From Dasypus novemcinctus (taxonomy: Eukaryota > Chordata > Mammalia > Cingulata > Dasypodidae), in NCBI RefSeq assembly GCF_030445035.2, contig NC_080676.1:18328940-18392939 (forward strand): a stretch of 64,000 nt of DNA, written 5' to 3'. Shown in pieces: positions 38,531 to 51,000 of the stretch; position 1 is the first letter of the stretch; every line of letters starts with the position of its first letter. The position numbers were made by a program, and so were the translations under genes. The notes beneath the pieces are model-generated. The model saw only the letters and a list, made by a program, of their open reading frames with translations. It did no database searches and was not told the origin of the DNA.

Positions 38531-39694
38531 TTAGCTCTGGAAGACATTCACGTGAGCCTCTGCTTGCTGATGTGGGCTGTTATGAATAACAGAAGTACCC
38601 TAGGCTAAGGTGGAGTTTGTACAGTAGCCAATAGATCCTACTGTACCTGGATTAATGCTGTGGCATGTGGAACAGTCAATACAGACACTTGAGAAAGCCA
38701 CCTAGGTTTCTAGGATAGATCCTATTGGTTTATAAGCATCATTAAGCTGGTGGGTTCTGGTACCCAAGAAGGTCAGTTTTGCAGATTGGCCTCATCATGC
38801 TGCTTGGAATCCTCTTGATATTAGCCTTACTTAAATGCTGCATGAAACAAATAGAAGGGATTTGATCCCATCCCCTATTGGTCAGATTAATTGGAGTGAC
38901 CAACAGAGTAGCATACTCGGGAAAATTCACCTAAAGCCAAGATGGTATAGAAAGGGGTAGCCATTGTTGGGAGACAATTCTCCACAGCTCCCTGATGTTT
39001 CTGCATGTCTTGTGACAGCTTCTCTTCTGGACTACCTTTTCAAGGACATTTGTATGGCAAACATCTTGGAAGACTGAGATAGTGTCTCCCTCTAGGGCAG
39101 GGGTTCCTAACCAGGGGTCTGTGAGCTTGAATCAAAATTCAAAAAAGCATTTTTCCTGTGGCAACGGTACAGGTGTGATATATTTATTAACTAATACACA
39201 TTATAGTGTGGATTTAGTAAGGGGTCCATGTTTTTTACCTGCCTGGCCAAGGGGTCCGTGGAACAATCAAGGTTAAGAACTGCTGCTCTAGGACAACATT
39301 TTTTGGACTATCCAAGATAATAAAGATAATGTTTTTCGAGGACAGGGTTTTGGGCCAGTTTGCTAGCAACCCCCTCATAAGACTAGGTGTTTTCTAAGCT
39401 CAGGATTCCCCAGTTGTGACACAAATCTACAGTGTACACAGCATCCACTGAGCCAACCTCCACATCATCCCCGTGGGACTTAGGGACAAGGGATAATGCA
39501 AACATGAAGCTCATGCTGCCTCTAATGGCAGACCTTTCTTTCTGACCCAGGAGTCTCATATCTTCAGCCAGTATCTATGAAACTGTGGCAAATAACGTGT
39601 ATTGTTGCAGGTAGGGTAAAATCTCAGACCTATTATTCATGACAAAGACCCAGATTAACAGAGGTAGGTACCATGCTTATAAGTGAAAGTAAAT
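38531..39694. other. Intergenic around hAT copy 1, otherwise unclassified
   Basis: The sequence flanking the 39098-39285 element may be an old LTR, but I see no diagnostic ends. Confidence 0.45.
39098..39285 (+). mobile_element. Small hAT-type element, copy 1
   Basis: A 188-bp element with terminal inverted repeats (CAGGGGTTCCTAACC at the left, GGTTAAGAACTGCTG at the right) and an 8-bp duplication CTCTAGGG/CTCTAGGA at 39090-39097 and 39286-39293. The centre contains TAGTGTGGATTTAGTAAGGG. No coding capacity. It shares family with the copy at 52623. Confidence 0.85.
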
Positions 39695-41670
39695 AGATCA
39701 GTTCTCCCCAAAATTGATCTATAGATTCAATGCAACCCCAAACAAAATCTCAGCAGGGTTTTTTGTTTTGTTTTGTTTTTTGTAGAATTTGACAACCTAA
39801 TACTAAAATACATATGAAAATGTAAAGGCTCTAGGGTTGTCAAAACAATTTTGAAAAAGAACAAGGTTGGGGATCTCCCATACTACCTGATCTTCAAGCT
39901 TGATTATATACTGTAGTAATCAAGATGGTATGGCATTTATACAAAATTAGACAAATAAATAAATGGAAAGCAATAGGCAGTCCAGAAATAACCCCACATA
40001 TATATATGGTCAAATGAATTTTGACCGAGAAACCAATGCAATTCAATTGGAAAAGGAAAGCCTCATCAAACAGTGCTGGATGTACTGGATACACGTATTT
40101 TGTAAAATCTTGACTCATAACTCACACCATATACAAAGATCTAAAACTTAAAAGCTCCTACAAACCTGCACGAGTGCATGTGCAGCGAGTCAAGTGCCTG
40201 TGTGGTGAGTCGGTGCCTGCACAAGTAAGTCACACAGCAAGATGATGACACAACAAAAGAGAGACCAAGGGGAGAGTCAAGGTGAGCTCAGCAGAGACCA
40301 GGAACTGAGGTGGCGCAATCAACAGGGAAGCTCTCTGTACATGAGAGGTCCCCAGATTGAATCTCGGTGAATCCTAGAGGAGAAAAAAAACAAGAAGAGA
40401 GGACAAAAAGAGAAATAGAGCAGATCACACAGTGAATAGACACAGACAGCAAAAACAGCAGGGTGGGGGGAAGGGGGAGGGGGGAAAAAGAATTGTTTAA
40501 AAAAATTCTTATAGCTCCTATAAGAAAATATGTTTGAGACCTTGGAATAGGCAAATATTTCTTTAAAAGAATGCAAAAGGCACTAATTATAAAAGAAAAA
40601 CATTGATAAACTGAAATTATAAAAGAAAAACATTGATAAACTAAAATTTTATTAAAATTTTTTACTAGAAGTAGAACTTATCAAAAGATACTTTTAAGAA
40701 AATGAAAACTCCAGTCAGAGACTGAAAAGTAAGATTTGTTAAATATATTTCTAGCTAAGGACTTGTATCCAGAAAATATAAAAACTGCTGCAAATACTAA
40801 TAAAAAGGCAGACAACAAATTTCTGAAAAGGGGCAAAAGACTTCAATAGACACCTCATAAATGAAGATATATAAATGGTCAATAAACACATAAAAAGGTT
40901 TCAGTATCATTAGCCATCAGTGAAATGCAGATTAAGACCACAATTAGATATCACTTTACACTCGGCAGAATTATCAAAATAAAAAACAAAAATTAACAAC
41001 ACAAAAATGTTGGAGAGAATGCAGAGCAATCAGATGTGAGTAGACACTTAAAATGGAACAACCACTGTGGGAAAATGTTTGGCAGGATCTTATAATGTTA
41101 AACATATGCCTAAATTATTATTTAGTAAGCCCACTCTTTGTAATTTACCCCTCAAAATTAAAACATATGTTGACAAAAAGACCTGTACACAACTGTTTAT
41201 CGCAGCTTTATTCAAAATACAAAATTGGAAACAGCCCAACTACCCATAAACAGAATGGATAAACAAATTGTGGTATATTCATGCAATAGAATACTACTTG
41301 TCAATAAAAAGGAACAAACTAATCATACAGACAAAAAAACTAGTAAATTTCAAAAACCGTGATCTTGAATGAAAGAAGCCAGACAAAAAGGAATATGTAT
41401 GGTATGATATCACTTACACAAAGTTGTAGTACAAGCAAAATTAATGTTTGGGGCTAGAAATCAGAAAAGTGGTTGCCCAAGGGAAGAGCAGAAATAGATT
41501 GGAAAGGCGCTCGAAGGAAGAAAGTCTTAGGGTGAAGAAAATAATTCTGTACCTTGATTGGGATGTTTGTTACATAGGTGTATCCATTGTCAAAAGTCAT
41601 CAAACTCTACACAAAAATCTATATCATTTATTGATGTAATTTTACCTCAGTTCAACACACACACACACGA
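39695..41670 (+). mobile_element. L1 ORF2 3' part and 3' UTR, close to the CPB1 promoter
   Basis: It contains decayed ORF2 C-terminal sequence (around CCCCAAAATTGATCTATAGA and, after a SINE, GACCTTGGAATAGGCAAAT) followed by the ORF2 end (ATGGAACAACCACTGTGGGA) and an L1 3' UTR ending near 41660. A DAS-SINE at 40164-40512 splits it. Two near-identical 30-bp stretches (ATTATAAAAGAAAAACATTG) at about 40585 and 40616 are a small tandem duplication. Confidence 0.85.
40164..40512 (+). mobile_element. 5'-truncated DAS-type SINE inside L1 ORF2
   Basis: The sequence contains AACTGAGGTGGCGCAATCAA, GGTCCCCAGATTGAATC and a GGGTGGGGGGAAGGGGG tail region, as in the composite SINE subtype. The 11-bp target-site duplication AGCTCCTACAA / AGCTCCTATAA at 40153-40163 and 40513-40523 sits within L1 ORF2 sequence that continues on both sides. 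Confidence 0.83.
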
Positions 41671-41679
41671 GCACACGCA

Positions 41680-41904
41680 AAATAAATAGATTTTACTTAA
41701 AACTCATTTACCTCCAGACTATTCAAGGTCTGGCATCCAAATTAGAAAAGTTAAACTTGAGATTAGTTGCTCTGTTTCCACAGGTGTTGTAGAGAGATAG
41801 CCTTTCAGACCTTATATAGCTAATAAGGCAACAATGCCAGGAAAACCTGTCATCAGGATTTGATAGGTCCTATTTGTAATCAGGAGAAGAAATACACCCT
41901 GGCC
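41680..41904 (+). promoter_or_regulatory. CPB1: CPB1 proximal promoter region (non-repeat)
   Basis: These are about 225 bp of apparently unique sequence between the end of an L1-derived segment and the TATA box. Any proximal control elements of CPB1 should lie here. The extent is inferred from its position only. Confidence 0.55.
41775..41786. promoter_or_regulatory. Possible acinar E-box next to an RBPJ-like half site
   Basis: TTTCCACAGGTG is a CAGGTG E-box abutted by a TTTCC core, about 120 bp upstream of the TATA box. The acinar PTF1 complex binds an E-box plus an RBPJ-type TTTCCC box, but the spacing and orientation here do not match the usual arrangement, so this is only a candidate. Confidence 0.3.
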
Positions 41905-41912
41905 TATAAAAG
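41905..41912 (+). promoter_or_regulatory. CPB1: TATA box of CPB1
   Basis: TATAAAAG lies 43 bp before the start codon. This predicts a transcription start near 41935 and a short 5' UTR of about a dozen bases. A strong TATA box and a very short leader are typical of pancreatic digestive-enzyme genes. The exact start is inferred. Confidence 0.85.
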
Positions 41913-41947
41913 CAAGCGAGACTCTCCCAAGAGACTAGTCAGGCGCA

Positions 41948-42018
41948 ATGTGGACGTTCCTGATTCTCGTGGCTGTGGCCCTGGCCTCTGCTCACCATTC
42001 TGGTGAGCACTTTGAAGG
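41948..42018 (+). CDS. CPB1: CPB1 exon 1 (coding part): signal peptide and propeptide start
   Basis: This exon encodes residues 1-23 plus two bases of codon 24. It has the start ATG, a hydrophobic core (LILVAVALA) and a likely signal-peptidase site after A15 (ASA|HH). It ends GAAGG|GTAAGT, a strong donor in phase 2. The start is chosen because it is the first ATG downstream of the TATA box and because the signal peptide length matches CPB1. Confidence 0.95.
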
Positions 42019-45000
42019 GTAAGTAAACCACTTCTGAAATGATCAATTCCTTCAGCCTTGCCTGCCCCAGATATTTGGATACACGGCCCATTTTACATTT
42101 TCTGTTCTCCCTCTGCCATCTAACCATTCAGAGAGAAGGTGTTTCGTGTCCATGTGGAAGATGAAAATCACATCAAGTTGATCCATGAGTTGGCCAGCAC
42201 TAAGCAGGTAAATACCAATTCTGAACAACAGGTTCACTTCACACCTACTTTAATATCATAGATTGCATTTAATTCTACCAAAGGAAGAATGATGTGGAAT
42301 ATGAACTACAATACATTTGGTAGCAAGAAATAAAAAGTTAGAAAACCATTAGTACCCTGATGGCTTTTCTTTTATTGTGTTTAAATTTGGCTGCCATAAG
42401 CCCTGGAGTTTTATAAATCCAGGGTAACTTTTAAAAGAGTCGACAAAGAAAGACGAGTGCATGAGTGGGGACAGTTATGAAGGTCATAAGAGCATCCGGT
42501 GTGCGGTCACGTCCTTCTAAGGCAAAAGAGAGAAACGATCAACTTGGATATTGCTGAAAAACTGGGCCTTTGTCCAAATTGAACTTCATTTCCACATCCC
42601 ATGTATCATCTGTTCTCTTTGATTTTCTTTCATTCCAAATCAAACAGCTTGTGCTTTCATGACCTTGATTCAGGTCTCCTTAATCCTTAAAAAAAAAAAC
42701 ATGAATGATTTCCATATTTTCGTTTGCTCTCAGCAAGACAAAATCTCTAGCTACTTATAAAAAAACAAACATTCATTGCATATGGAATGAAAACTGGCAT
42801 TCTTCTTTATATATGTAGTATGGTAGGAAGTTACTGCTGACCACAAATAGTTCCATTTGGGCCAATCTGTTTCTTCTTATATAAACCAACCAAAATGAAA
42901 GCTTCTAGACATCTTTTTAAAAATCTGTGTGTGTGTGTTATTTCTTAACTTTTGAAGTGTGGACGCAGAAGAAGGTAGACAGACTCAGAAGTTAAGAATT
43001 AAAAGAAAACATAAAGTGATCTATTCCAGCCTTCCACTCAAATGAGCAATTGCCTCCCTAGAAATAACATACCTGATTGCTAATAAAACCTCTTTGGATA
43101 CTTCCAGGGATAGTAATATAAGACTTTTCAGAGTCACGCATTTACCTTACAAATCGTCCTAATTGTTTTCTTCCTTATATTAAACTGAAAACTGCCTTCT
43201 TTTTGATCCTTTGGACCTAGCTGAGCCAAATATTATGTTACCTCTAAGATTTATCTACTTCAGGCCTTTCGTCATTTCTCCCACTGGTATACAGGCTCTT
43301 GATCTTTCTGCTTACCTCAGGATACAGCTCAGTCATTCCGTCTTTCTTTTTTAAAATGTAGCCACCAGGAATGACAGTGGGCTACTAGGTATGCTCTGAT
43401 TAATATACACTACAGATAACTTACCACCTGCATTTGTAAAGCAGGCATTTTATTCATGGGGCCTAGGATGCTTTTAAACATCTTGAGCTGTCATGTAACA
43501 CTCTTGGCTTATACTAAATTTGTGGTCAATCACAATCATGGTTATTTTTTCTCACACGAATCACCCTCACACAAGGTTTCCCTCTTCTGTGCTTGCCTAA
43601 TAGATTTTTTAACCTAAATGCAGGGTTTTAGATTTACTCTGTTAACATTCACCCAGATAGCCTATTTTCAGCAAGTTGAGACCTTTTTAAAACAAAGTCA
43701 GTCATCCAAGGAAATAATTCTTCCCCTCAGCTTTGCATTACGAACAAGTCTGATAAACATGCCTTCTTGACGTTCATCTTTGTCACCGATGAAGAATACT
43801 AAGTAGGTTAAGGGTCAGCACAGAATTAGAGGGCTTCTTCATGGCTCACTCATTCAATAGATATTTATCATGAGTTTTCAATATGCCAGACACAATGTTA
43901 AGCCCTGAAAGTGATTCATCAAACAGCTCCCCTGGGATAGGTTTGCTTAACCACCCACGTTATTGGAACATCATTTACAGCTAACACTACGCTGCCTTCT
44001 GACTTGTAGAGAGGGACATCCATGCAGAGACACTGCTCAATGCTTTGCAGGGACCAAGATTCAGCATTTTACCAAGCTAGTGGTCTCTTCCAATAATAAG
44101 ATGAAGCTAGTTAGGTCCAACGTACTCTTGCTTTAACCATGCTGGTTCCAGGGATGACAGCTTCCTTTCCTGAACTTCACAATCCACCTGCTTCCAGTTT
44201 ACTCTGCAGCTTTGCCGGAAGCCACGCCAGGCCCCAGCAGCTCCTTTTTCTGGGATTCACTGTCTTCCCCTTTATAAAATTCAAGACTTGCTCCCTTCTG
44301 ACTCAAGTGACCCCTTCATGTTCTGATTCCTCCATGATTGCTGAGAAAGCTCCATGATCACATCTGCAGTATAGTTCAGTTACCTAAACTGTGGTATTTT
44401 ACAGTGGTCAAGAGTGGAGACTCCGGCTGCCTGAGTTCAATTCCTTGATTCCGCCACTGGCTCGCTGGGCCTTGGACACTTTGCCTAACTTCTCTGCGTC
44501 TCAATTTCCTCATTTCTAAAACAAGGATAATATTAATCACCTTAGAGAGTTGTTGGGAGATTTAAAAGAATTACTATCTGTAAAACATATAGAAAAAGCA
44601 GGTATAATAAGAACTATGTAGCTGCTTCCTATTATTACAAGACTTTGAACATAATTTACATGACCAGGTATAATCACCTCTCTCCTCATCTATCTTGGGC
44701 CTCAATTGTGCTATTTCCAAAGAAGACGTTTTTTGCTAAAATCATAACACAAAAAATTCTTTAAATTATCCTTTAAATATGTTGATAATTTTGTCACATA
44801 GTGAAAATAGAAGAAACAAGGAATGGTATAACTACTTCTTGGGAAAGACAGAAACCAAACAGGAGTCAAATTGGACTGGTTTCTCTCTTCTGGCTGCAAG
44901 CATCATGTTTGAGCTTCAAGCAGTGGAACTGCATGCTTATTCTTTATTCTTTGTACTTTCAACAGAATGAGAAAAAGATTTTTCTTCTCTTTAGCAACCC

Positions 45001-48000
45001 GTGAATGAAGCATATTTTGAGTATAGCCTTCCTGATAAGATCATTACAAGGTCATCCAGTCTTTGTATTCATCCTTGGCCATATGAACTTCCTCCCAGCT
45101 TTTAAACACATCCTTTTAAAAGCTGAATGTATTGGGGAGCTCTGTGACCACATTGGACTCCAGCAGCCTTTCCCGTCTCGTTAGGATTATCTATAATTAT
45201 ATACTAAGGATTCTATCTCTGCAATTAAAGTTGTACTCATTCATTTTCTCCTTTTTTATTCTTTTTTTTTTTTCTTTTGGAGACATTCACCATGAAACAT
45301 ACTCTCTTTCTCTGGATTTTTTGAACTGTGTTTCTTTTTTTTTTTTTTAAGATTATTTTATTTATTTCTCTCCCCTTCCTCCGCCCCCCCCCCCCCACCC
45401 TTGTTGTCTGTTCTCTGTGTCCATTTGCTGTGTGTTCCTCTTTTTGTCCGCTTCTGTTGTTGTCAGCAGCACGGGAATCTGTGTTTCTTTTTGTTGCGTC
45501 ATCTTGCTGTGTCAACTCTCCGTGTGTGCGGCGCCATTCCTGGGCAGGCTGCACTTGCTTTCGCGCTGGGTGGCTCTCCTTACGGGGCGCACCTCCTGCA
45601 TGGCAGGGCTCTCCTTACACACATCAGCACTGCGCATGGGCCAGCTTCACACGGGTCAAGGAGGCCCAGGGTTTGAACTGTGGACCTCCCATGTGGTAGA
45701 TCGACACCCTAGCCACTGGGCCAAGTCCACTTCCTGAACTATGTTTCTTGAGTTTAAGGTGTGTGTTGATCTATGCCAGAGTAACAAGATTACAGTCTTC
45801 CAATGGTCCCCATCGTGCCACTATACAAGGAAATTCCTGCCTGCTGTTCTGAATTAAGTCTAGAGTAGAAATTGTTCCTCTTCCAACAAGAAATGAAAAT
45901 TTTATCAAGATAAATGAGGGATCTCTCAGATGCTCTGCTTATAGCCAAATGCAACCTGTAGCAAATATCTGAAGAACCAAAGATTCCCAACACCAATATT
46001 TACTTTTTATACACGTGCCTTATTCCCAAAAGAGTTTAAAGTGAATAAGGTATTTTTCTTGCTTTTATGCTAGTTTTGTGATGTATTTTGGGAAGGACTC
46101 TAGTTATCAGCCAGCTGACAGGATAAGCTGATATTTCCCACATTGCTATCACTTAAAGATATCATTTTATCTTCCAACAAATATATGTTACTGTTCCCAA
46201 TTTAGCTTCCTGGATTTACATTCGGTTCTATAATTTCTTGACAGGTAATTCAATTCCTTACACCTTATGTCATAAATTTTACTCAATTTCATCATTTCTG
46301 ACATAACTCTCTTCATAAGCTCTCAATATTCCTGAGAGTACATATTTATTTCATGTTAAGACTTCGAGTTTGTAATTTGAATCCATGCTTGGTACATTGG
46401 TATACAGCTATGAGGGTATGTGTTCCTGATTCTCAACTGGATTTCTCCTAAAGACTTCTGCTAGCATCCTAAATATGTGTCACACTTGTAGCATTTCATC
46501 GTGTTAGATGTAGGCAAGTTTCTCCATGTCAAACTGAAATTTTTAAATGAGCCTAGCTTAGGTATGCTAGTCTTCCATCAAACATATTCATGTTTCCTCC
46601 ATCATTTAACCTCTCAGGTTTATCCTCTCATCTTTGACTCAGTCACATTCTACATCCAATCCTTATCCAACCATCAATTCTCTCTCCTTTTACTCCCTTT
46701 GTGTCAACCACACTCACAATTTTTTTTTTTGGACTCCATCTTGATGAAATCCCAGTGTCCCTGCCTCCCACTGCCCTGATATTTGCTATCCTGACTCATG
46801 ACCTGGCTGCCACTGGACTTCTAGAGTGGTCTGAAGATTGTCAGGATGGAACACAGGTTACTGAATTCTCCTTAGTTCTATCTGAAAGTGAGTTGTTCGG
46901 AAATATTATCTCAGTGGTCCCTGCCTCATACCTTCTACATCTGCACAAATTCCCTTCCAAGTTCTCAAGAAGTGGTCTCAAAAATCACCACCTGCCACAT
47001 ATCCAGCCTGAGACTAGCTCCCAAGCATCTAAAGAGGGACTGGGTGAAACATGGGGGAAGAGAAAGACCCTACTTCAGGTTCACCTCAGGTATCCAGGAC
47101 TCTAGTCAGGTAAGGACAGAACAGGAGGGCAGACATTTACAAGAGACAGCAGGTCTCTGATAATATTTTTCCATGGAAAAGGGAGATTTAAAATCACACC
47201 TCCTCAAATAAAGGCATTAGAATTATCAACAGGTCAGCCTATTCTTTAGGGGCATACTTTTCTTTCAAGTCTCTCCATGAGACTATAAGCTCCATGCAGA
47301 CAGAGGCTTGCTAGTATATTCCTAGCCTCGGCACATAGTTGTAGGTCCTCAGTAATAGTTAATGAATAACTGAATAAATGAAAATGTCAGAATATTACTG
47401 GATCCCAGACAGTATTTTGTTTCTGCCCATGGCACCAAGACACCCACTGTGGAAAAATGCCTTTGATCTCCCTTATCTATTTTCCACAGGTCAGGGATGC
47501 TCCTAGCCCCACACACTGTTGTGGCTTGGAAGCATTGAGTTCCAAGATGAATTCATAAAATACGGCCCTTAGAAAGTAAAAGGGAAAACTCAATTTCTTT
47601 CCATTAAATTTCATGGCTCTGGTTAATTCATCATCATTCATTCAGCACATTTATTCATTATCACAACAAGCAAGTTGATCCAGGAAAATCAATAAACTGG
47701 AAAAAGAAGCTGTGGAAAACTACAATTAACTAGCATTAGGGGGAAATAATTACAGGCTCTGCATGCTTGTTGGTAAACAATTAAGGTTACGTATGTATTT
47801 GCAAATATTTTCATCAACCTCTACTACTTGGTCCCAAGCCTTATTTACTCAAAGGAGATATTTTTAAAGAGATTTCATGGATAATTTGATTTTGAAAATA
47901 ATTCTGTGGAGTACAGCAAAAATGTACTGACAAATGATAATTCACCCATTGAATTACAGATGTTCAGTACAGTATATCTTGTCCTTTATTCAGATTGACT

Positions 48001-51000
48001 TCTGGAAACCAGATTCTGTCACTCAGATCCAACCTCACAGCACAGTTGACTTTCGTGTTAAAGCGGAAGATACTGTCACTGTGGAGGACTTTCTGGAGCA
48101 GAATGAGGTACAATTCGAGTAAGTCCATGTCTTACAGCTATTGAAATTTTCTCTCATGTATGATGTCATTCAAGCCTCTGAATAATCCTGGGAAGGTAAA
48201 ATTGAGTCCAAGAAGTTTCATGACTTGCCCATGGCCCCACAAATATATCACGGTACAGCTGGCCCTATCTTACAAACCTTAAGATGTCAGACCTGGTAAA
48301 TTTTGTGCTTAATCATTGCTCTAATGAAAATGACTTTGACTTGTGAACCCCAAATCTTCAGTCAGATCATATCTGACCCTGCTATTGGTTTAAAAGAGAT
48401 ATACAAAGGACAGTTCAAACCAATGGGCAATCTATTATCTGCTAAATGCTGCTTTAGCCCGAAATCTCCTCAGATCTTTCCAGGTAAGAGACTGGACCTA
48501 TGGTGAGTCATGTAGTCTCCTTATTCTCCTTTAGCATCCTTAAGTGAAAGACAGGAGACAGACTGAGTAATCCTTTGGTCCTTTTTTTGTACCAAGGCCC
48601 CACCACTCTCTCTAATGGTAATAGAAGGCAAAGAGAAATGGGCCCAAAGAAAACAACGTGGCTTTCCCAAAGGTCTCGAGTATAGCTGGCTACACTTATC
48701 ACCCGTGACTCCCCTCCCCAAATACCATGGTGGTCCATCTAGGTTTTTTTAAGATGAGAATGTCCTCCTAAGTAGAGTCCATTGCCCATTTGTCAGTCCA
48801 ACAAATAGATATTGGATGCTACATGTACCAAGTACCAAAAAGAATGGATATGGCTCTACCCCCTTTAGGAGAGGACAACCCTGAACAAGGAATTGCAATA
48901 ATATATATAAAAGAAATTAAAAAGGGTGAAGAGCTGGAAATGCCAGGGTGTAGGCCAAGACTGGGGGTCAGGAAGGGCTGCCATAGGAAATGAGGCTCTG
49001 CTCTGTCCTGAAAGATGAGTAGGAGTTATCCAGGCAAAAACAAGGAAAAACCATACTGCAGGCAGAAAACAGACTATATGCTAAGAATAGGATCAGAGTT
49101 GGGAGAGACCAAGTTTGACACAGAGACATTGGCATGAGAGGGAAGGAAGAGACAAGGCCAGTAGAGCTGTTCTTCCAAGGGGTAGATGTGCCAGGCGCCA
49201 AAAGAAAGTCTTGGACTCCAGTTCTGGATATTAGAATATTTATCCGGCAATCTCCCACCACAAGCTCAAGTCTTCATTGTTTGGAAAAAGTGTGACCTAC
49301 CTAATACTAAGATAAGAAACATTCTCTTGTTTTTCACATCTTAAAAATATAGGAAACTGCTACTTAGGCTAGTGAAGATGTCCACTATACAATCTGTGCG
49401 TCCATCAGGAGCAGTGGCGTGGCATGGTGCAACAAGCATATACTTTAGAAACACACAGGCTGGGATTCAAATACTGGTTTTGCCACTTCCTGGCTGTGTG
49501 ACCTTGGGTAATTTGCTTAAATTTTCTGAGCTTCAGTTTCCTTATCCATAAAATGAAGACATAAAGCCTTCCTCAAAGGGCTGCTGTGGAAATGAAATAA
49601 AACAATATGTAAATGAATAGCAAATGACATTACTGTTGCTGAGAATGCTGCTATGGTTTACTAATATGCAAAGAGGGAGATGATGTATTTTTTAAGGGTC
49701 AACAGAAACTGTTAGGTTTAACCCCATTATCATGCCTCACATAGCTTAGCTATCTGCTTTTGCCTGAGGGAAATGTCAAAATGTGACCCTAAGATCCAGC
49801 TGTCTTTTTAAAATAAAGATATAACTCAGGAAGTTTCAAAATAGGATTAAGATTCATGTCTGTGACATTTTGTTCTTCTAATTACACTAGGAAAAATCCT
49901 AGTCTTTAGGAGCCTTCAGTAACATTCGAACAGATAACAGTTTCTTTCTAATTCTTAAGAGAACAAAGGAAGATCAACGGTAGACTAACCCTAGCCACCT
50001 GAAGGATGTCTCATTTCATACACAAAAAAGTAAAATGGCTTCTAATCCCAAATCAACCCCCTTTAATCAGGTAGAAAATTCTTCCTTTTTTCTTTTTTAA
50101 GTGGTAAAATATTGGGGAACTGTGTACAAATTTTGTTTCATCTAGAACACGGGACTTTCCCTGAGGGTTAATATCTTGTTAATTTTTGTTTCTCTGTTCA
50201 CTGCTTAGCACATTTGTTGCATAAAAATTTCTAAATATTAAATAATAATAAGTCCCTAGAAATCCTAGAAAAGTACATAAGCCATATCCTTGCCAGGGCT
50301 GCAAGCAGTCCCTGTGTATCCCATTATTACCTCATATGGCCACTAATTTGTACTTAGACGATTTCCTGCTGGCAACTGGATGCAACTGTGTGTGTATGGT
50401 ATGGGAAACGCCTGCTATAGAAGTTTTTTCACCAAGACAGCTGGCTTTTCTGATATTTCAACGGTTTAAACCCTCTTCACCAAGACCTGCACCATTTAAT
50501 TAAGATTGAATTATCATGGAGGGGAGACGGGGGATATGAACTGAGTGCACAAAGAAAAATAACACCTTTTAAATGCACATGTTGCACACTGGAGTACAGA
50601 AATACTAGAAATTGGATGGAGTAAATCTCCAATTTATGTTTCTGAACCCCAATTGACAAAAACTTTTTGTGGACAGCCCTCTGCAGAATTCCTTCCTACA
50701 AGTTGCAGGAAGGCTGTCTTTGCCCTGTGCAATCCAGGGAGAGACAGATTTGTGTCACCTGATGATAACATCATTTTCCTGCATATTTCAGGGTCACACA
50801 GAGAAGTGTCCTTGGATAGCAATGGGCTCAGAGTTCAAGAGCTGGCCAAATCCTCTACTTCCAGAATCTGAAAGGAGAACCCTGAGTTCTCTTTCCTTCT
50901 CAGACACTGTGTTTCTTGGTTCATTGGTTGTCCCAGTTATCTAATTTGCGTGCTTGTTAAAAAAAAAAAAAGAAGTTGGATGGCACTATAAAAGGAAAAT

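Larger units (their letters stand above)
42208..47993 (+). other. CPB1: CPB1 intron 2 (5.8 kb)
   Basis: A GT-AG intron. It holds a MIR near 44.4 kb, a minus-strand DAS-SINE at 45337-45734 and an L2 fragment at about 46.6-47.4 kb. The rest is AT-rich with no exon-like segment that I can recognise. Confidence 0.85.
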
